Shown one piece after another: positions 17,231 through 24,283 of a stretch of DNA of 64,000 nucleotides. A program made the position numbers and the translations under genes. Source of the DNA: AC-32 sp963728765 (GTDB lineage Bacteria; Actinomycetota; Thermoleophilia; Gaiellales; Gaiellaceae); contig CAVSKX010000002.1 of NCBI GenBank assembly GCA_963728765.1, positions 496,001 to 560,000 of the forward strand, in the 5' to 3' direction. The notes under the pieces were generated by a model. The model saw only the letters and a program-made list of their open reading frames with translations, did not search any database and had not been told where the DNA came from. Each line of letters opens with the position of its first letter. Within the stretch, counting starts at the first letter, position 1.

Positions 17231-17593
17231 TCAGTAGCTGAAGACGGTCGTGTCGCTGCCTGCCCACTCCCACATGGGCGTCGCTCCCACGACCTTCGTG
17301 TTCGCGATCTTCTCGGCGTCTCCGAGATCGCGCGCGGTGAGGCAGATCGGACATAGCCACAGCTCGCCGCCTCCGTCTACGAACTGCTCGAGTAGTCGTT
17401 CTAGCGGCGGGCAGTCCTTGCACACGACGCCCGACATCTCGCCCGGCAAGCCGAGCCGCACCGCGTCCTTCGTCGTCCAGACGACAACTTGCTTGCCCTG
17501 CGCTACCGCCGCCGTGGCGACGAGGAACGCGACGAGAACGCGTTCCCCGTCCTCCATCCCTGTCGCCAGATTGATGAGAACCTTGTCGGGCAC
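17231..17593 (-). CDS. DsrE/DsrF-like family protein (second paralogue)
   Basis: 120 residues from a GTG with AGGAG upstream. It aligns along its length with the protein at 2273-2650: VLINLATGMEDGERV, PPLERLLEQFVDGGGELWLC, PICLTARDL and the identical GATPMWEW and TVFSY ends. CKDC and CPIC supply cysteine pairs. A sulfur-transfer role is possible from the family. A methyltransferase tail lies immediately upstream on the same strand, so the DsrE-methyltransferase pairing at 1.3-2.6 kb recurs here beside remnant E. Confidence 0.85.
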   Translation of the reverse strand: MPDKVLINLATGMEDGERVLVAFLVATAAVAQGKQVVVWTTKDAVRLGLPGEMSGVVCKDCPPLERLLEQFVDGGGELWLCPICLTARDLGDAEKIANTKVVGATPMWEWAGSDTTVFSY

Positions 17594-17612
17594 TTTCGCT
17601 CCTTCTGTCAGT

Positions 17613-17748
17613 TTAGGCTGTCTTGAAGGCGAGGAGCGAGATGCTCTTGACGCCGTACTTCTGGGTTGCGTTGTCGGCCCGTTGGGAGACGAAGCGGTAG
17701 TCCTCGTTCTCGCGCACGCTCTCGACGGTGAAGCCTGCGTCTTCGATC
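17613..17748 (-). pseudogene. C-terminal fragment of a SAM-dependent methyltransferase
   Basis: Reads AGFTVESVRENEDYRFVSQR, then KYGVKSISLLAF and a TAA stop, the terminal segment of a class I methyltransferase. Everything upstream is gone: at about 17749 the sequence switches to a divergent DsrE-family pseudogene. The abrupt junction marks a deletion or recombination point. Confidence 0.55.
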
Positions 17749-17749
17749 G

Positions 17750-18079
17750 GTGAAGACACTCGTCATCCTCAACGATCCCGCCTACGGCACGGAGCGCTCC
17801 TTCAACGGCCTACGCCTCGCCCACTCACTCGCCAAGCGCGACGGCGAAGAGGTGCGCATCTTCCTGCTCGCAGACGCCGTCACCTGCGCACTGGCCGGCC
17901 AGCGGACACCCGGCGGCTGAATGGATGCCCGCGCCATGCGCGAGGACCGGCTCGTCCAAGGCGCCCGCCGCTCGAGCCTCGACGAGCTCACCGACTTGAC
18001 GGTCTGGGCCCGACAAGGTCATCGACTCTTAGCGCTCGCAGCCAACGACGCGATGGCTCGTGCCGGAAGAGCGGTTTAG
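17750..18079 (+). pseudogene. DsrE/YchN-like gene with an internal deletion
   Basis: A GTG starts VKTLVILNDPAYGTERSFNG then AKRDGEEVRIFLLADAVTCA up to AGQRTPGG, where TGA (17918-17920) occurs. In the same frame the next codon is ATG and the sequence continues MDARAMREDRLVQGARRSSL then DELTDLTVWA, the C-terminus of the same family. About 25-30 codons between AGQ..G and MDAR, which normally include YNLERM and a GTC motif, are missing. Probably inactive. It is a different DsrE subtype from the genes at 2.3 and 17.2 kb. Confidence 0.7.
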
Positions 18080-18119
18080 GATCGCCCTGACTCCGTCTGA
18101 ACCCAAGCGAAGGAGGGCT

Positions 18120-18482
18120 ATGGCAGGTGTCGAGATAGGCGACTTCGGCTCACCCGACGAGACTCGGACGCCGGACAAGACGACGGTCGAGATCGTTCGG
18201 ATGGGCGGCGTGGCTGCGTCGCGGATGCGGTTGGAGCCCGGCTGGCGATGGTCGGAGTGCATCAAGCCGATCGCGGGAGGCGAACGGTGCCAGGCACACC
18301 ACGTCGGCTTCCTCCAATCCGGGGCCATGCACGTCGTCCACGACGACGGCACCGAGCAGGAAATCCGCGCCGGGCAGGCCTACGTGATCGAGCCCGGGCA
18401 CGACGCGTGGGTTGTCCGCGACGAGGCCGTAGTGGGCTTCGAATTCGACTCACGCACCGCCGAGGAGTACGCGAAAGGCTGA
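18120..18482 (+). CDS. Cupin-domain protein
   Basis: The ATG at 18120 has AGGAGG upstream; the open frame extends 20 codons further but is not conserved. 120 residues: RMGGVAASRMRLEPGWRWSE, KPIAGGERCQAHHVGFLQSG, and YVIEPGHDAWVVRDEAVVGF. The second histidine motif (PGHDAW) is clear and the first (CQAHHVG) unusual. The cupin half of the cyclase fusion at 40854 is of the same type (LQPGWSWEEH; PGHVTWV). Possibly a ligand sensor rather than an enzyme. Confidence 0.8.
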   Translation: MAGVEIGDFGSPDETRTPDKTTVEIVRMGGVAASRMRLEPGWRWSECIKPIAGGERCQAHHVGFLQSGAMHVVHDDGTEQEIRAGQAYVIEPGHDAWVVRDEAVVGFEFDSRTAEEYAKG

Positions 18483-18499
18483 CGCAAATCGAGAGGTCA

Positions 18500-18555
18500 A
18501 GCGACACCGGCTGGGTCGCACCAAGGTCGCACGCCCACGCAAAACGCGACGATGC
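18500..18555 (+). pseudogene. Recombinase-tail-like segment without a tRNA remnant
   Basis: GGGTCGCACCA.GGTCGCACG then CGCGACGA, matching the segment before copy D. It stops where a truncated ltrA begins, so it probably marks another element end. Confidence 0.35.
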
Positions 18556-18786
18556 GCCGCCCTCGTCGACGTCGATCGTGCTCGTCAGCCAGGCATACAG
18601 CGTCCACGCCCACCAGACGGCCGCGAGGACGAGCATCGCCCGGAGGACGCCAGCCCAGGTCGGTTCGTTGCTGAGCAGCTTCGTGTCCTGGGTGATTGCG
18701 AACACGAAGACGAGGTCGAAGAAGAGCTCGAGCGGGGTGACCTGATGCCCGTCGCCGTGTGCCGGCTCTGCCTGGGGATCGGGCAT
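18556..18786 (-). pseudogene. N-terminal fragment of a low-temperature-requirement A (LtrA) membrane protein
   Basis: From an ATG at 18786: VTPLELFFDLVFVFAITQDT, then WAGVLRAMLVLAAVWWAWTL and LTSTIDVDEGG, the conserved N-terminus of LtrA (usually about 400 residues with many membrane segments). Homology ends after about 77 residues exactly where the recombinase-tail-like sequence starts. The rest was probably lost when an element inserted or recombined here. Confidence 0.75.
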
Positions 18787-18795
18787 CGCCGTCCG

Positions 18796-19677
18796 TCAGC
18801 GGTCGGTCGCGCGCGTTGGTTCAGGCTGGTCAGGCGTTGCCGTCCAGCTCGCGAGCAGGTTCAGCGCCTCCTCGGACCGCGAGCCGGGCTCGGCGGTGTA
18901 GACGGCGATCGTGAGACCAGGGTTCGCGGCGAGCTCCATTGCCTCGTAGGTCAGCGTGAGCTCGCCGACGAGCGGATGGTGCACGCGCTTGACGCCGCTG
19001 TCGTGGACGTGGACGTTGTGCATTGACCACAGTGTCCGAAAGATCTCGCTCTGGGTTGCCAGCTCCCCGACAAGGTCGGTTAGGCGGCGGTCGGTGGGGT
19101 CGCGGCCGGCTTCGGTGTGCAGCGCACCGACGACGTCGCCTGCGACGCGATCCCAATCGGGGAAAAAGGCGGATGCGCGCGGATCGAGGAACACGAAGCG
19201 GGCCGTGTTCACCGGCCGAGCCGGATCGGCGTACAGCTCCGAGAAGAGAGCCTCCCCGAGCCGGTTGGCAGCGAGGATGTCGCCGCGGCCGTTGCGCACG
19301 TATGCCGGGACGCCGCTCATTGCGTCGAGGATGCGCTGCACGTTCGGACGCACCGGCTGCCGCGTTCGCCTGCGACGCTTCTGCGGCGAGGTCCGCTGCG
19401 CGCGGGCGAGATCAAAGAGATGCGCCCGCTCCACCTCGTCGAGCTGGAGCGCGCGGGCGAGTGAGTCGAGCACGGTCTCGGAGACGCCGGAGGTGTCGCC
19501 GCGCTCGAGCTTGGTGTAGTAGGCGACGCTGACGCCGGCGAGCAACGCGACCTCCTCCCGTCGCAGCCCGGGAACGCGGCGCGGGCCATTGCCGAAGGTG
19601 CGCAGACCCGCCTGTTCGGGCGTGATCCGGGCGCGCCTCGAGGTCAGGAACTCGCGGATCTCGCTCCTGGTGTCCAC
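18796..19677 (-). CDS. XRE-family regulator with MmyB-like ligand-binding domain
   Basis: 293 residues from a GTG. The N-terminal HTH carries FLTSRRARITPEQAGL, RRVPGLRREEVALLAGVSV and YYTKLERGD. From about residue 110 an MmyB-like PAS-fold region follows (ILDAMSGVPAYVRNGRGDIL; NTARFVFLDPRA; TLTYEAMELAANPGLTIAVY). Regulators of this type usually sit beside a dehydrogenase they control, and a divergent zinc alcohol dehydrogenase starts 100 bases away. Complete. Confidence 0.9.
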   Translation of the reverse strand: MDTRSEIREFLTSRRARITPEQAGLRTFGNGPRRVPGLRREEVALLAGVSVAYYTKLERGDTSGVSETVLDSLARALQLDEVERAHLFDLARAQRTSPQKRRRRTRQPVRPNVQRILDAMSGVPAYVRNGRGDILAANRLGEALFSELYADPARPVNTARFVFLDPRASAFFPDWDRVAGDVVGALHTEAGRDPTDRRLTDLVGELATQSEIFRTLWSMHNVHVHDSGVKRVHHPLVGELTLTYEAMELAANPGLTIAVYTAEPGSRSEEALNLLASWTATPDQPEPTRATDR

Positions 19678-19777
19678 AGCGGCACCGTAGCTCCCGGCCC
19701 GTTCCGCTGAGGGGTACTGCCAATAGCTGGATCAACAGAGTCGGTCACCGGCCGCCGCGCGCTGCTTCAGTAACGGC

Positions 19778-20809
19778 ATGCGAGCCACACTCATGTACGG
19801 CGCCGGCGACGTCCGAGTCGAAGAGGTCCCCGACGCCCACCTGATCGAGCCGACCGACGCGCTCGTTCGTGTCACCCGCGCCGCGATCTGCGGCAGCGAC
19901 CTCTGGCCCTACAAGTCGATGGAGCCGACCCACATCGGCCGCCGGATGGGGCACGAGTTCATCGGCACCGTCGAAGCCGTCGGCACCGACATGCGGGCGA
20001 TCAAGACAGGCGACCTCGTCGTCTCGCCGTTCTTGTGGTCGGACGGCACTTGCGTCTTCTGCCGCGAGGGCCTGCACAGCGAATGCCTGCACGGCGGCCG
20101 GTACGGCTTCGACAACGTCGACGGCGGCCAAGGCGAAGCTGTGCGCGTCCCGCAGGCAGACGGCACCCTCGTCGCGCTGCCGGTCGGCGAGGACGACGCG
20201 CTCATGCCCTCGCTGCTGACGCTGTCCGACGTGATGGGAACCGGCCACCATGCCGCCGTCGCGGCAAGGGTGGCGCCCGGCAGGTCGGTCGCCGTCGTCG
20301 GGGACGGCGCCGTCGGCCTCTGCGGCGTGATCGCCGCGAAGCGGCTCGGCGCCGAGCACATCATCCTGCTCGGCAACAACCCCGAGCGCATCGCGCTCGG
20401 ACAGGAGTTCGGCGCCACCGACATCGTCCGCGAGCGCGGCGACGACGCGGTCGAACGCGTCCGGGAACTCACCGGCGGGCTCGGTGCGCACTCGGTGCTC
20501 GAGTGCGTCGGGCTCGAGCAGGCGGTCGTCACCGCACTCGAGATCGCACGCCCCGGCGGTGCGATCGGTCGCGTGGGCGTGCCCGAACACGACACGACAC
20601 CGACCAGCATCGCCTTCTGGAAGAACGCCAGCATGGCCGGCGGCCCCGCCCCGGTCCGCGCCTACATCGAGGAGCTGCTCCCGGACGTGCTGGAGGGTCG
20701 GATCGAGCCAGGCCGCGTCTTCGACCGCACGGGAACGCTCGACGAGGTGCCGGTCGGCTACCGGCTGATGAACGACCGCGACGTTCTCAAGTTCCAAATC
20801 GCCTTCTGA
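19778..20809 (+). CDS. Zinc-dependent alcohol dehydrogenase family protein
   Basis: 343 residues. Catalytic-zinc elements CGSDLW and MGHEFIG, a cysteine cluster around CVFCREGLHSEC, and the Rossmann loop VVGDGAVGLCGVIAAKRLGA are visible. It reads as a glutathione-independent alcohol or polyol dehydrogenase using NAD(P). It is divergent from the XRE/MmyB regulator, the usual arrangement for a substrate-induced dehydrogenase. Twelve bases separate its stop from the DUF2255 gene, so they form an operon. Confidence 0.9.
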   Translation: MRATLMYGAGDVRVEEVPDAHLIEPTDALVRVTRAAICGSDLWPYKSMEPTHIGRRMGHEFIGTVEAVGTDMRAIKTGDLVVSPFLWSDGTCVFCREGLHSECLHGGRYGFDNVDGGQGEAVRVPQADGTLVALPVGEDDALMPSLLTLSDVMGTGHHAAVAARVAPGRSVAVVGDGAVGLCGVIAAKRLGAEHIILLGNNPERIALGQEFGATDIVRERGDDAVERVRELTGGLGAHSVLECVGLEQAVVTALEIARPGGAIGRVGVPEHDTTPTSIAFWKNASMAGGPAPVRAYIEELLPDVLEGRIEPGRVFDRTGTLDEVPVGYRLMNDRDVLKFQIAF

Positions 20810-20820
20810 CGGAGAGACCG

Positions 20821-21117
20821 ATGACCTGGACGAGCGACGAACTGGACGCGATCGGGGCCGCAGAGGAGCTGAACCTCGCGTCCGTACGACGTGACGGGAC
20901 GTCGCGCCAGCCGGTGACGATGTGGGTTGTCCGCGAGGGCGACGACGTCTACGTCCGCTCCGTCAACGGGCCCGGCTCGTCCTGGTTCCGCGGGGCGCAG
21001 AGCCGCCACGAAGCGCAGATTCGCGCCGGGGGCGTAGAGAAGGACGTCGAACTTGTCGGTTGCACTCTCCGCAGAAGGGCGCGGAGTAGAGCTGCAGTCG
21101 CGGAGCGGTTGAACTAG
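20821..21117 (+). CDS. DUF2255 family protein, C-terminally altered
   Basis: 98 residues starting MTWTSDELDAIGAAEELNLA, with VTMWVVREGDDVYVRSVNGP and WFRGAQSRHEAQIRAGGVEK, all typical of DUF2255, a small split-barrel-like family. The usual ending with a DAAYRAKYG-like motif is missing; after VELVGC the sequence becomes RRRARSRAAV and stops, overlapping the OsmC stop tail-to-tail. Probably truncated by a frameshift or deletion. Function unknown. Confidence 0.75.
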   Translation: MTWTSDELDAIGAAEELNLASVRRDGTSRQPVTMWVVREGDDVYVRSVNGPGSSWFRGAQSRHEAQIRAGGVEKDVELVGCTLRRRARSRAAVAERLN

Positions 21118-21581
21118 GCGTCGTTCACCTCGATGACGGTCTCGACCGGCAAGTCGAGCGAGGCGGAGACGAGGCAGCTCGCTTCGGCTTGCTCGACGAG
21201 CCGGCGTGCCTCTGCCGCATCGGCCTGACCGGTGTCCAGCTGGAGGCGGAGCAGCAGGCGCGTGAAGCCGAAATGGCCGTCAGCGCGGCGGCCGCAGACT
21301 CCGTCGGCGTCCACGTGCAGCCGGCTGTAGGTGAGGCCGGCACGCTCGGCCAGGCCGGTGAAGGTGACCGCCAGGCACGAGGCAGCAGCGGCGACGAAGA
21401 AGTCCTCCGGGCTCCAGGTCGCCGGATCGGTCCCGCGAAACACCGGTGGCGGCGTGATCTCGACCGCCGGCTTGCCCTCAACCTGCGCCCTTACGCGCCG
21501 CTCGCCGACCCAGTCGATGCTGAGCGGGAAGTGAACCTCCTTCGCCCGCACGGCCGGCGCCGCGGTGGCGGTGGCGCTCAT
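21114..21581 (-). CDS. OsmC-family protein
   Basis: 155 residues. The conserved Cys of FFVAAAASCLAVTF and that of VEQAEASCLVSASLD match the two peroxidatic/resolving positions of OsmC/Ohr proteins, thiol peroxidases that reduce organic hydroperoxides. PVFRGTDPATWSPEDFF is the usual entry to the first. The ATG overlaps the thioredoxin stop (ATGA), so translation is coupled. It ends a DUF2892-thioredoxin-OsmC operon opposite an ArsR repressor. Confidence 0.9.
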   Translation of the reverse strand: MSATATAAPAVRAKEVHFPLSIDWVGERRVRAQVEGKPAVEITPPPVFRGTDPATWSPEDFFVAAAASCLAVTFTGLAERAGLTYSRLHVDADGVCGRRADGHFGFTRLLLRLQLDTGQADAAEARRLVEQAEASCLVSASLDLPVETVIEVNDA

Positions 21582-21940
21582 CGCGCACCTGCCGTCGCCG
21601 CCGCCTCTTCGGGTGCGGCGGCGAGGACCTGTTCGTCGAAGAAGTGGCCGATCGTCGCCGCCGGGTAGGCCCCGACAAAACCGCTGACGGCCTCGCCGTT
21701 CCGGTAGATCGCGACGGTGGGGATGCTCTGGATCCCGTAGCGCCCCGCGATCTCGGGCTCGGCGTCGACGTCGAGCTTCGCCAGCTCGAGCTTGCCGGCC
21801 CGCTTCTCGACTTCCTGCTCGATCGCGGGACCGAGCGCGCGGCAGGGTCCGCACCACGCTGCCCAGAAATCGACGACGACGGGAAGCTCGTGCGAGCGCT
21901 CGATCACCTCGCGCTCCCAGCTCTCGGTGGTCACATCCAT
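21578..21940 (-). CDS. Thioredoxin
   Basis: 120 residues with VVVDFWAAWCGPCRALGPAI (active site WCGPC at 29-33), the conserved KLDVDAEPEIAGRYGIQSIP with the cis-Pro, and GFVGAYP. A normal-length cytoplasmic thiol-disulfide reductant, with a short Ala-rich tail. It sits between the DUF2892 gene and OsmC, implying a role in recycling OsmC or handling persulfides. Confidence 0.93.
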   Translation of the reverse strand: MDVTTESWEREVIERSHELPVVVDFWAAWCGPCRALGPAIEQEVEKRAGKLELAKLDVDAEPEIAGRYGIQSIPTVAIYRNGEAVSGFVGAYPAATIGHFFDEQVLAAAPEEAAATAGAR

Positions 21941-21955
21941 CGCGTCCTTCTCCTC

Positions 21956-22171
21956 TCAGTGGGGAAGCGGCCGGTGGCCGCGACTGTCGAAATGCAGCAG
22001 GGCATACAGCGGGCAGAAGCCGATCGCGCTCGTCGCGACCATCACCGCGGCGGCCGCGAACAGCACGATCCCGAGCGGCGAGCCGGCGCCGATCACCACT
22101 CCGGCCGCGATCGCGGCGAGCGCGATCACAGCGCGCAGACTCCGGTCGAGGGTGCTCATGTTCGGGGACAT
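21956..22171 (-). CDS. DUF2892 (YgaP-type) inner-membrane protein
   Basis: 71 residues: MSTLDRSLRAVIALAAIAAG, a second hydrophobic stretch LGIVLFAAAAVMVATSAIGF, and CPLYALLHFD. The GFCPLY motif is the hallmark of DUF2892, a two-helix protein often found alone or fused to rhodanese in sulfide/persulfide stress operons. First gene of the minus-strand operon and divergent from ArsR. Confidence 0.85.
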   Translation of the reverse strand: MSPNMSTLDRSLRAVIALAAIAAGVVIGAGSPLGIVLFAAAAVMVATSAIGFCPLYALLHFDSRGHRPLPH

Positions 22172-22204
22172 CTCGAACCTCCTTGCGGTAGAAGTGTTCT
22201 CGTG

Positions 22205-22220
22205 CTATACAACTATACAA
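22205..22220. promoter_or_regulatory. Tandem 8-base repeats, candidate ArsR operator
   Basis: CTATACAA occurs twice in immediate tandem (22205-22212 and 22213-22220), followed by CTATTTC, in the 73-base gap between the divergent DUF2892 and ArsR starts. It is strikingly AT-rich for this genome and well placed to control both transcripts. Confidence 0.55.
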
Positions 22221-22244
22221 CTATTTCGTTTATTCCGCAAAGAG

Positions 22245-22592
22245 ATGAACATGACGCTTCCGCATCCCCTCCCTGACGACCTGGTCGACCTGATCGCGCG
22301 CCGCTTCCGCGCCGTCTGCGAGCCGATGCGGATCCGCCTGCTCGACCTGCTGCGCGACGGCGAAGCGACCGTCGGCGAGCTCTCCGACGCGCTCGGCGCC
22401 AGCCAGCAGAACGTCTCCAAGCACCTGGCCGTGCTCGCCGAGGCCGGCATCCTCGGCCGGCGCAAGCACGGAAACCACGTCTACTACCGGATCGCCGACG
22501 AGGGCGTCCTCACGTTGTGCGAGGACGTCTGCGGCTCGCTGCAGCAGCAGCTGCGCAGCCTCAGCGTGCTCGTCGACCTCGGCGCCGCCTGA
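22245..22592 (+). CDS. ArsR/SmtB-family regulator
   Basis: 115 residues from the ATG at 22245 (a second ATG at 22251). The winged helix is clear: FRAVCEPMRIRLLDLLRDGE, VGELSDALGASQQNVSKHLA, EAGILGRRKHGNHVYYRI. It lacks the ELCVCDL metal site; cysteines occur at AVCEP and in TLCEDVCGSL. Given its thiol-protein targets it may be a persulfide or redox sensor of the BigR/SqrR kind, which is inference. The stop overlaps the next start by one base. Confidence 0.9.
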   Translation: MNMTLPHPLPDDLVDLIARRFRAVCEPMRIRLLDLLRDGEATVGELSDALGASQQNVSKHLAVLAEAGILGRRKHGNHVYYRIADEGVLTLCEDVCGSLQQQLRSLSVLVDLGAA

Positions 22593-22921
22593 TGCTCGAG
22601 CTCTGGCAGACCGAGTGGTGCTCCGCCTCCCGCCGCGTCCGACAGCGGCTAACCGAGCTCGGCATCGACTACCTGATCCGGCAGGTGCCCGTCGAGAAGG
22701 AGCAGCGCCACGCGCTGCGGCGCGCGACCGGCGCGGAGACGATCCCCGCGCTCGTCTTCGACAACGACGAGATCGTCCTCGGCGAGGACGCGATCCTGCG
22801 CCTGCTCTCCGACACCCTGCCCGAGCCCACACAGGCGGAGGCGCACCGACAGAAGGCGGCCAAGGCGCGCCGCCGCTACCTCGAGGAGGAATGCGAATGC
22901 TCGCAACCAGCTACACACTGA
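22592..22921 (+). CDS. Glutaredoxin/GST-N-like thioredoxin-fold protein
   Basis: 109 residues: MLELWQTEWCSASRRVRQRL with Cys10 in a monothiol CSAS site, then ELGIDYLIRQVPVEKEQRHA, ETIPALVFDNDEIVLGED (cis-Pro and binding strand) and a charged tail. A glutaredoxin-like oxidoreductase. The start overlaps the ArsR stop (TGATG) and its 3' end overlaps the DUF302 start, so the three genes are translationally coupled. Confidence 0.85.
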   Translation: MLELWQTEWCSASRRVRQRLTELGIDYLIRQVPVEKEQRHALRRATGAETIPALVFDNDEIVLGEDAILRLLSDTLPEPTQAEAHRQKAAKARRRYLEEECECSQPATH

Positions 22922-23298
22922 GCACGACCAGCGAGCTCGACCATGCCAACGCGGTCGAGCGCGTCCGCGACGAGCTCAAAGCAGAGGGCTTCGGTGTCCT
23001 CTGCGAGATCGACGTGCAGGCAACCCTGAAGGACAAGCTCGGCGTCGACGGTGAGCCCTACGTCATCCTCGGCGCCTGCAACCCCCCGCTCGCCCACCAG
23101 GCACTCGCAGCCGAGCCCGAACTGGGCACGCTCCTGCCCTGCAACGTCGTCATCTACCGCCGCGACGAAACCACGCACATCGCCGCGATCGACGCCGAAC
23201 GCATGCTCTCGATCGTCGCCAACGACGAACTCGCGCCGATCGCCGCGCAGGTCCGCGACAAGCTCGGCCGCGTCATGGAACGCGCCGCCCAGCGCTGA
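22897..23298 (+). CDS. DUF302 family protein
   Basis: About 133 residues. The ATG at 22897 is preferred over 22891 because GAGGAGGA (22883-22890) then has six-base spacing. ERVRDELKAEGFGVLCEIDV, LGVDGEPYVILGACNPPLAH and LLPCNVVIYR are the standard DUF302 features. The family, of unknown chemistry, is repeatedly linked with sulfide and thiol stress genes, which fits this ArsR operon. Confidence 0.9.
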   Translation: MLATSYTLSTTSELDHANAVERVRDELKAEGFGVLCEIDVQATLKDKLGVDGEPYVILGACNPPLAHQALAAEPELGTLLPCNVVIYRRDETTHIAAIDAERMLSIVANDELAPIAAQVRDKLGRVMERAAQR

Positions 23299-23358
23299 GA
23301 CTCCTGCGTTTCTTGGTGCCGGGGACCCGTGCGCAGGTCCCCGTACGATGGAAGAGCG

Positions 23359-23952
23359 ATGGACTGGACGATCTTCCATTGGCTGAACGACGCGACACGC
23401 GGTAGCGAACCGGCTCAGGACGCGGCCCAGATCGTCAACGCCTGGGCGATCTTCGTCCTCGTCGGCATCAGCGGCTCCCTCTGGCTCCTCGCACGCCCCG
23501 GCGGGCCGCTGCGGTGGAAGCTCGCGACGGCCTCGGCCGCGCTGGCCGCGGTGATCGGGCTGGCGGCCAATGCCGTGCTGAGCATGCTGTGGTACGACGC
23601 GCGGCCGTTCGCCACGCATCCGAAGGCGACGTTGCTGCTCGTTGGCCACTCCCGCGACAACGGCTTCCCGAGCGAGCACGCGACCGTCGCCTTCGCAATC
23701 GCCTTCGCCGTGCTCGCCTTTAGCCGCCGGCTGGGGATCCTGCTCGTCCTGGCCGCGACGGGTATCGCCCTCGACCGCATCTTTGTCGGCGTCCACTACC
23801 CGGCCGACGTTGCGGTCAGCCTGCTCGTCGGGTTAGCGGCCGCGCTCCTAGTCACCACGGTTGGGCAGCGCTACGTCACGACGCTCGTGCTGATCCTCAG
23901 CCCGGTCATCGATCCGATCGTCACGATTCTGCGACGGCCGGTCACACGCTAG
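23359..23952 (+). CDS. PAP2-family membrane phosphatase (undecaprenyl-PP phosphatase type)
   Basis: 197 residues with five or six hydrophobic segments. Phosphatase motifs: WYDARPF (C1 remnant), GFPSEHATVAFAIAF (C2, PSEH instead of PSGH) and GVHYPADVAVSL (C3 with His and Asp). PSEHA is common in BcrC-type undecaprenyl pyrophosphatases, which recycle the cell-wall lipid carrier and can give bacitracin tolerance. Lone gene downstream of the ArsR operon. Confidence 0.85.
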   Translation: MDWTIFHWLNDATRGSEPAQDAAQIVNAWAIFVLVGISGSLWLLARPGGPLRWKLATASAALAAVIGLAANAVLSMLWYDARPFATHPKATLLLVGHSRDNGFPSEHATVAFAIAFAVLAFSRRLGILLVLAATGIALDRIFVGVHYPADVAVSLLVGLAAALLVTTVGQRYVTTLVLILSPVIDPIVTILRRPVTR

Positions 23953-24049
23953 GCGCGCACCGGCGGGTGACCCGCGTAGGCGGATGAGATTCGAGCGAGG
24001 CCGCGGTCTCCTCGCCTGATTGGCTTCGCCGTCTGCGCGTTCGGGACGT

Positions 24050-24283
24050 TGATCAAACCGGGCGGCGGCGTCATCCTCACGCACGAAGGCCGACTGGGCA
24101 CCGATGTAGAGCGCGAGCTCGAGTGCGAAGCCGGCGAGCGCGACCGAGCGGGCGACGGCCGCGGCGGCCAGGACGAGCACTGCCGACTGCGTTCCAGGCC
24201 AGCGTCGCATACTCGAACCGCAGCCCACGCTGCAGGAGCCGCCGCCGGGTCCCGGCCGAGAGGTCGACCGAAGTCCCGGTCAT
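24050..24283 (-). pseudogene. N-terminal remnant of a cation-efflux (CDF) type protein
   Basis: The ATG overlaps the antiporter stop (ATGA). TRRRLLQRGLRFEYATLAWN is in the starting frame; after a shift near 24210 the first membrane helix continues as VLVLAAAAVARSVALAGFAL in another frame, then decays. The order RRGLRLEYATLAWN - ARSVALAGFG is the standard CDF-type N-terminus. Once coupled to the antiporter, now broken. Nothing recognisable follows to 23952. Confidence 0.65.
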
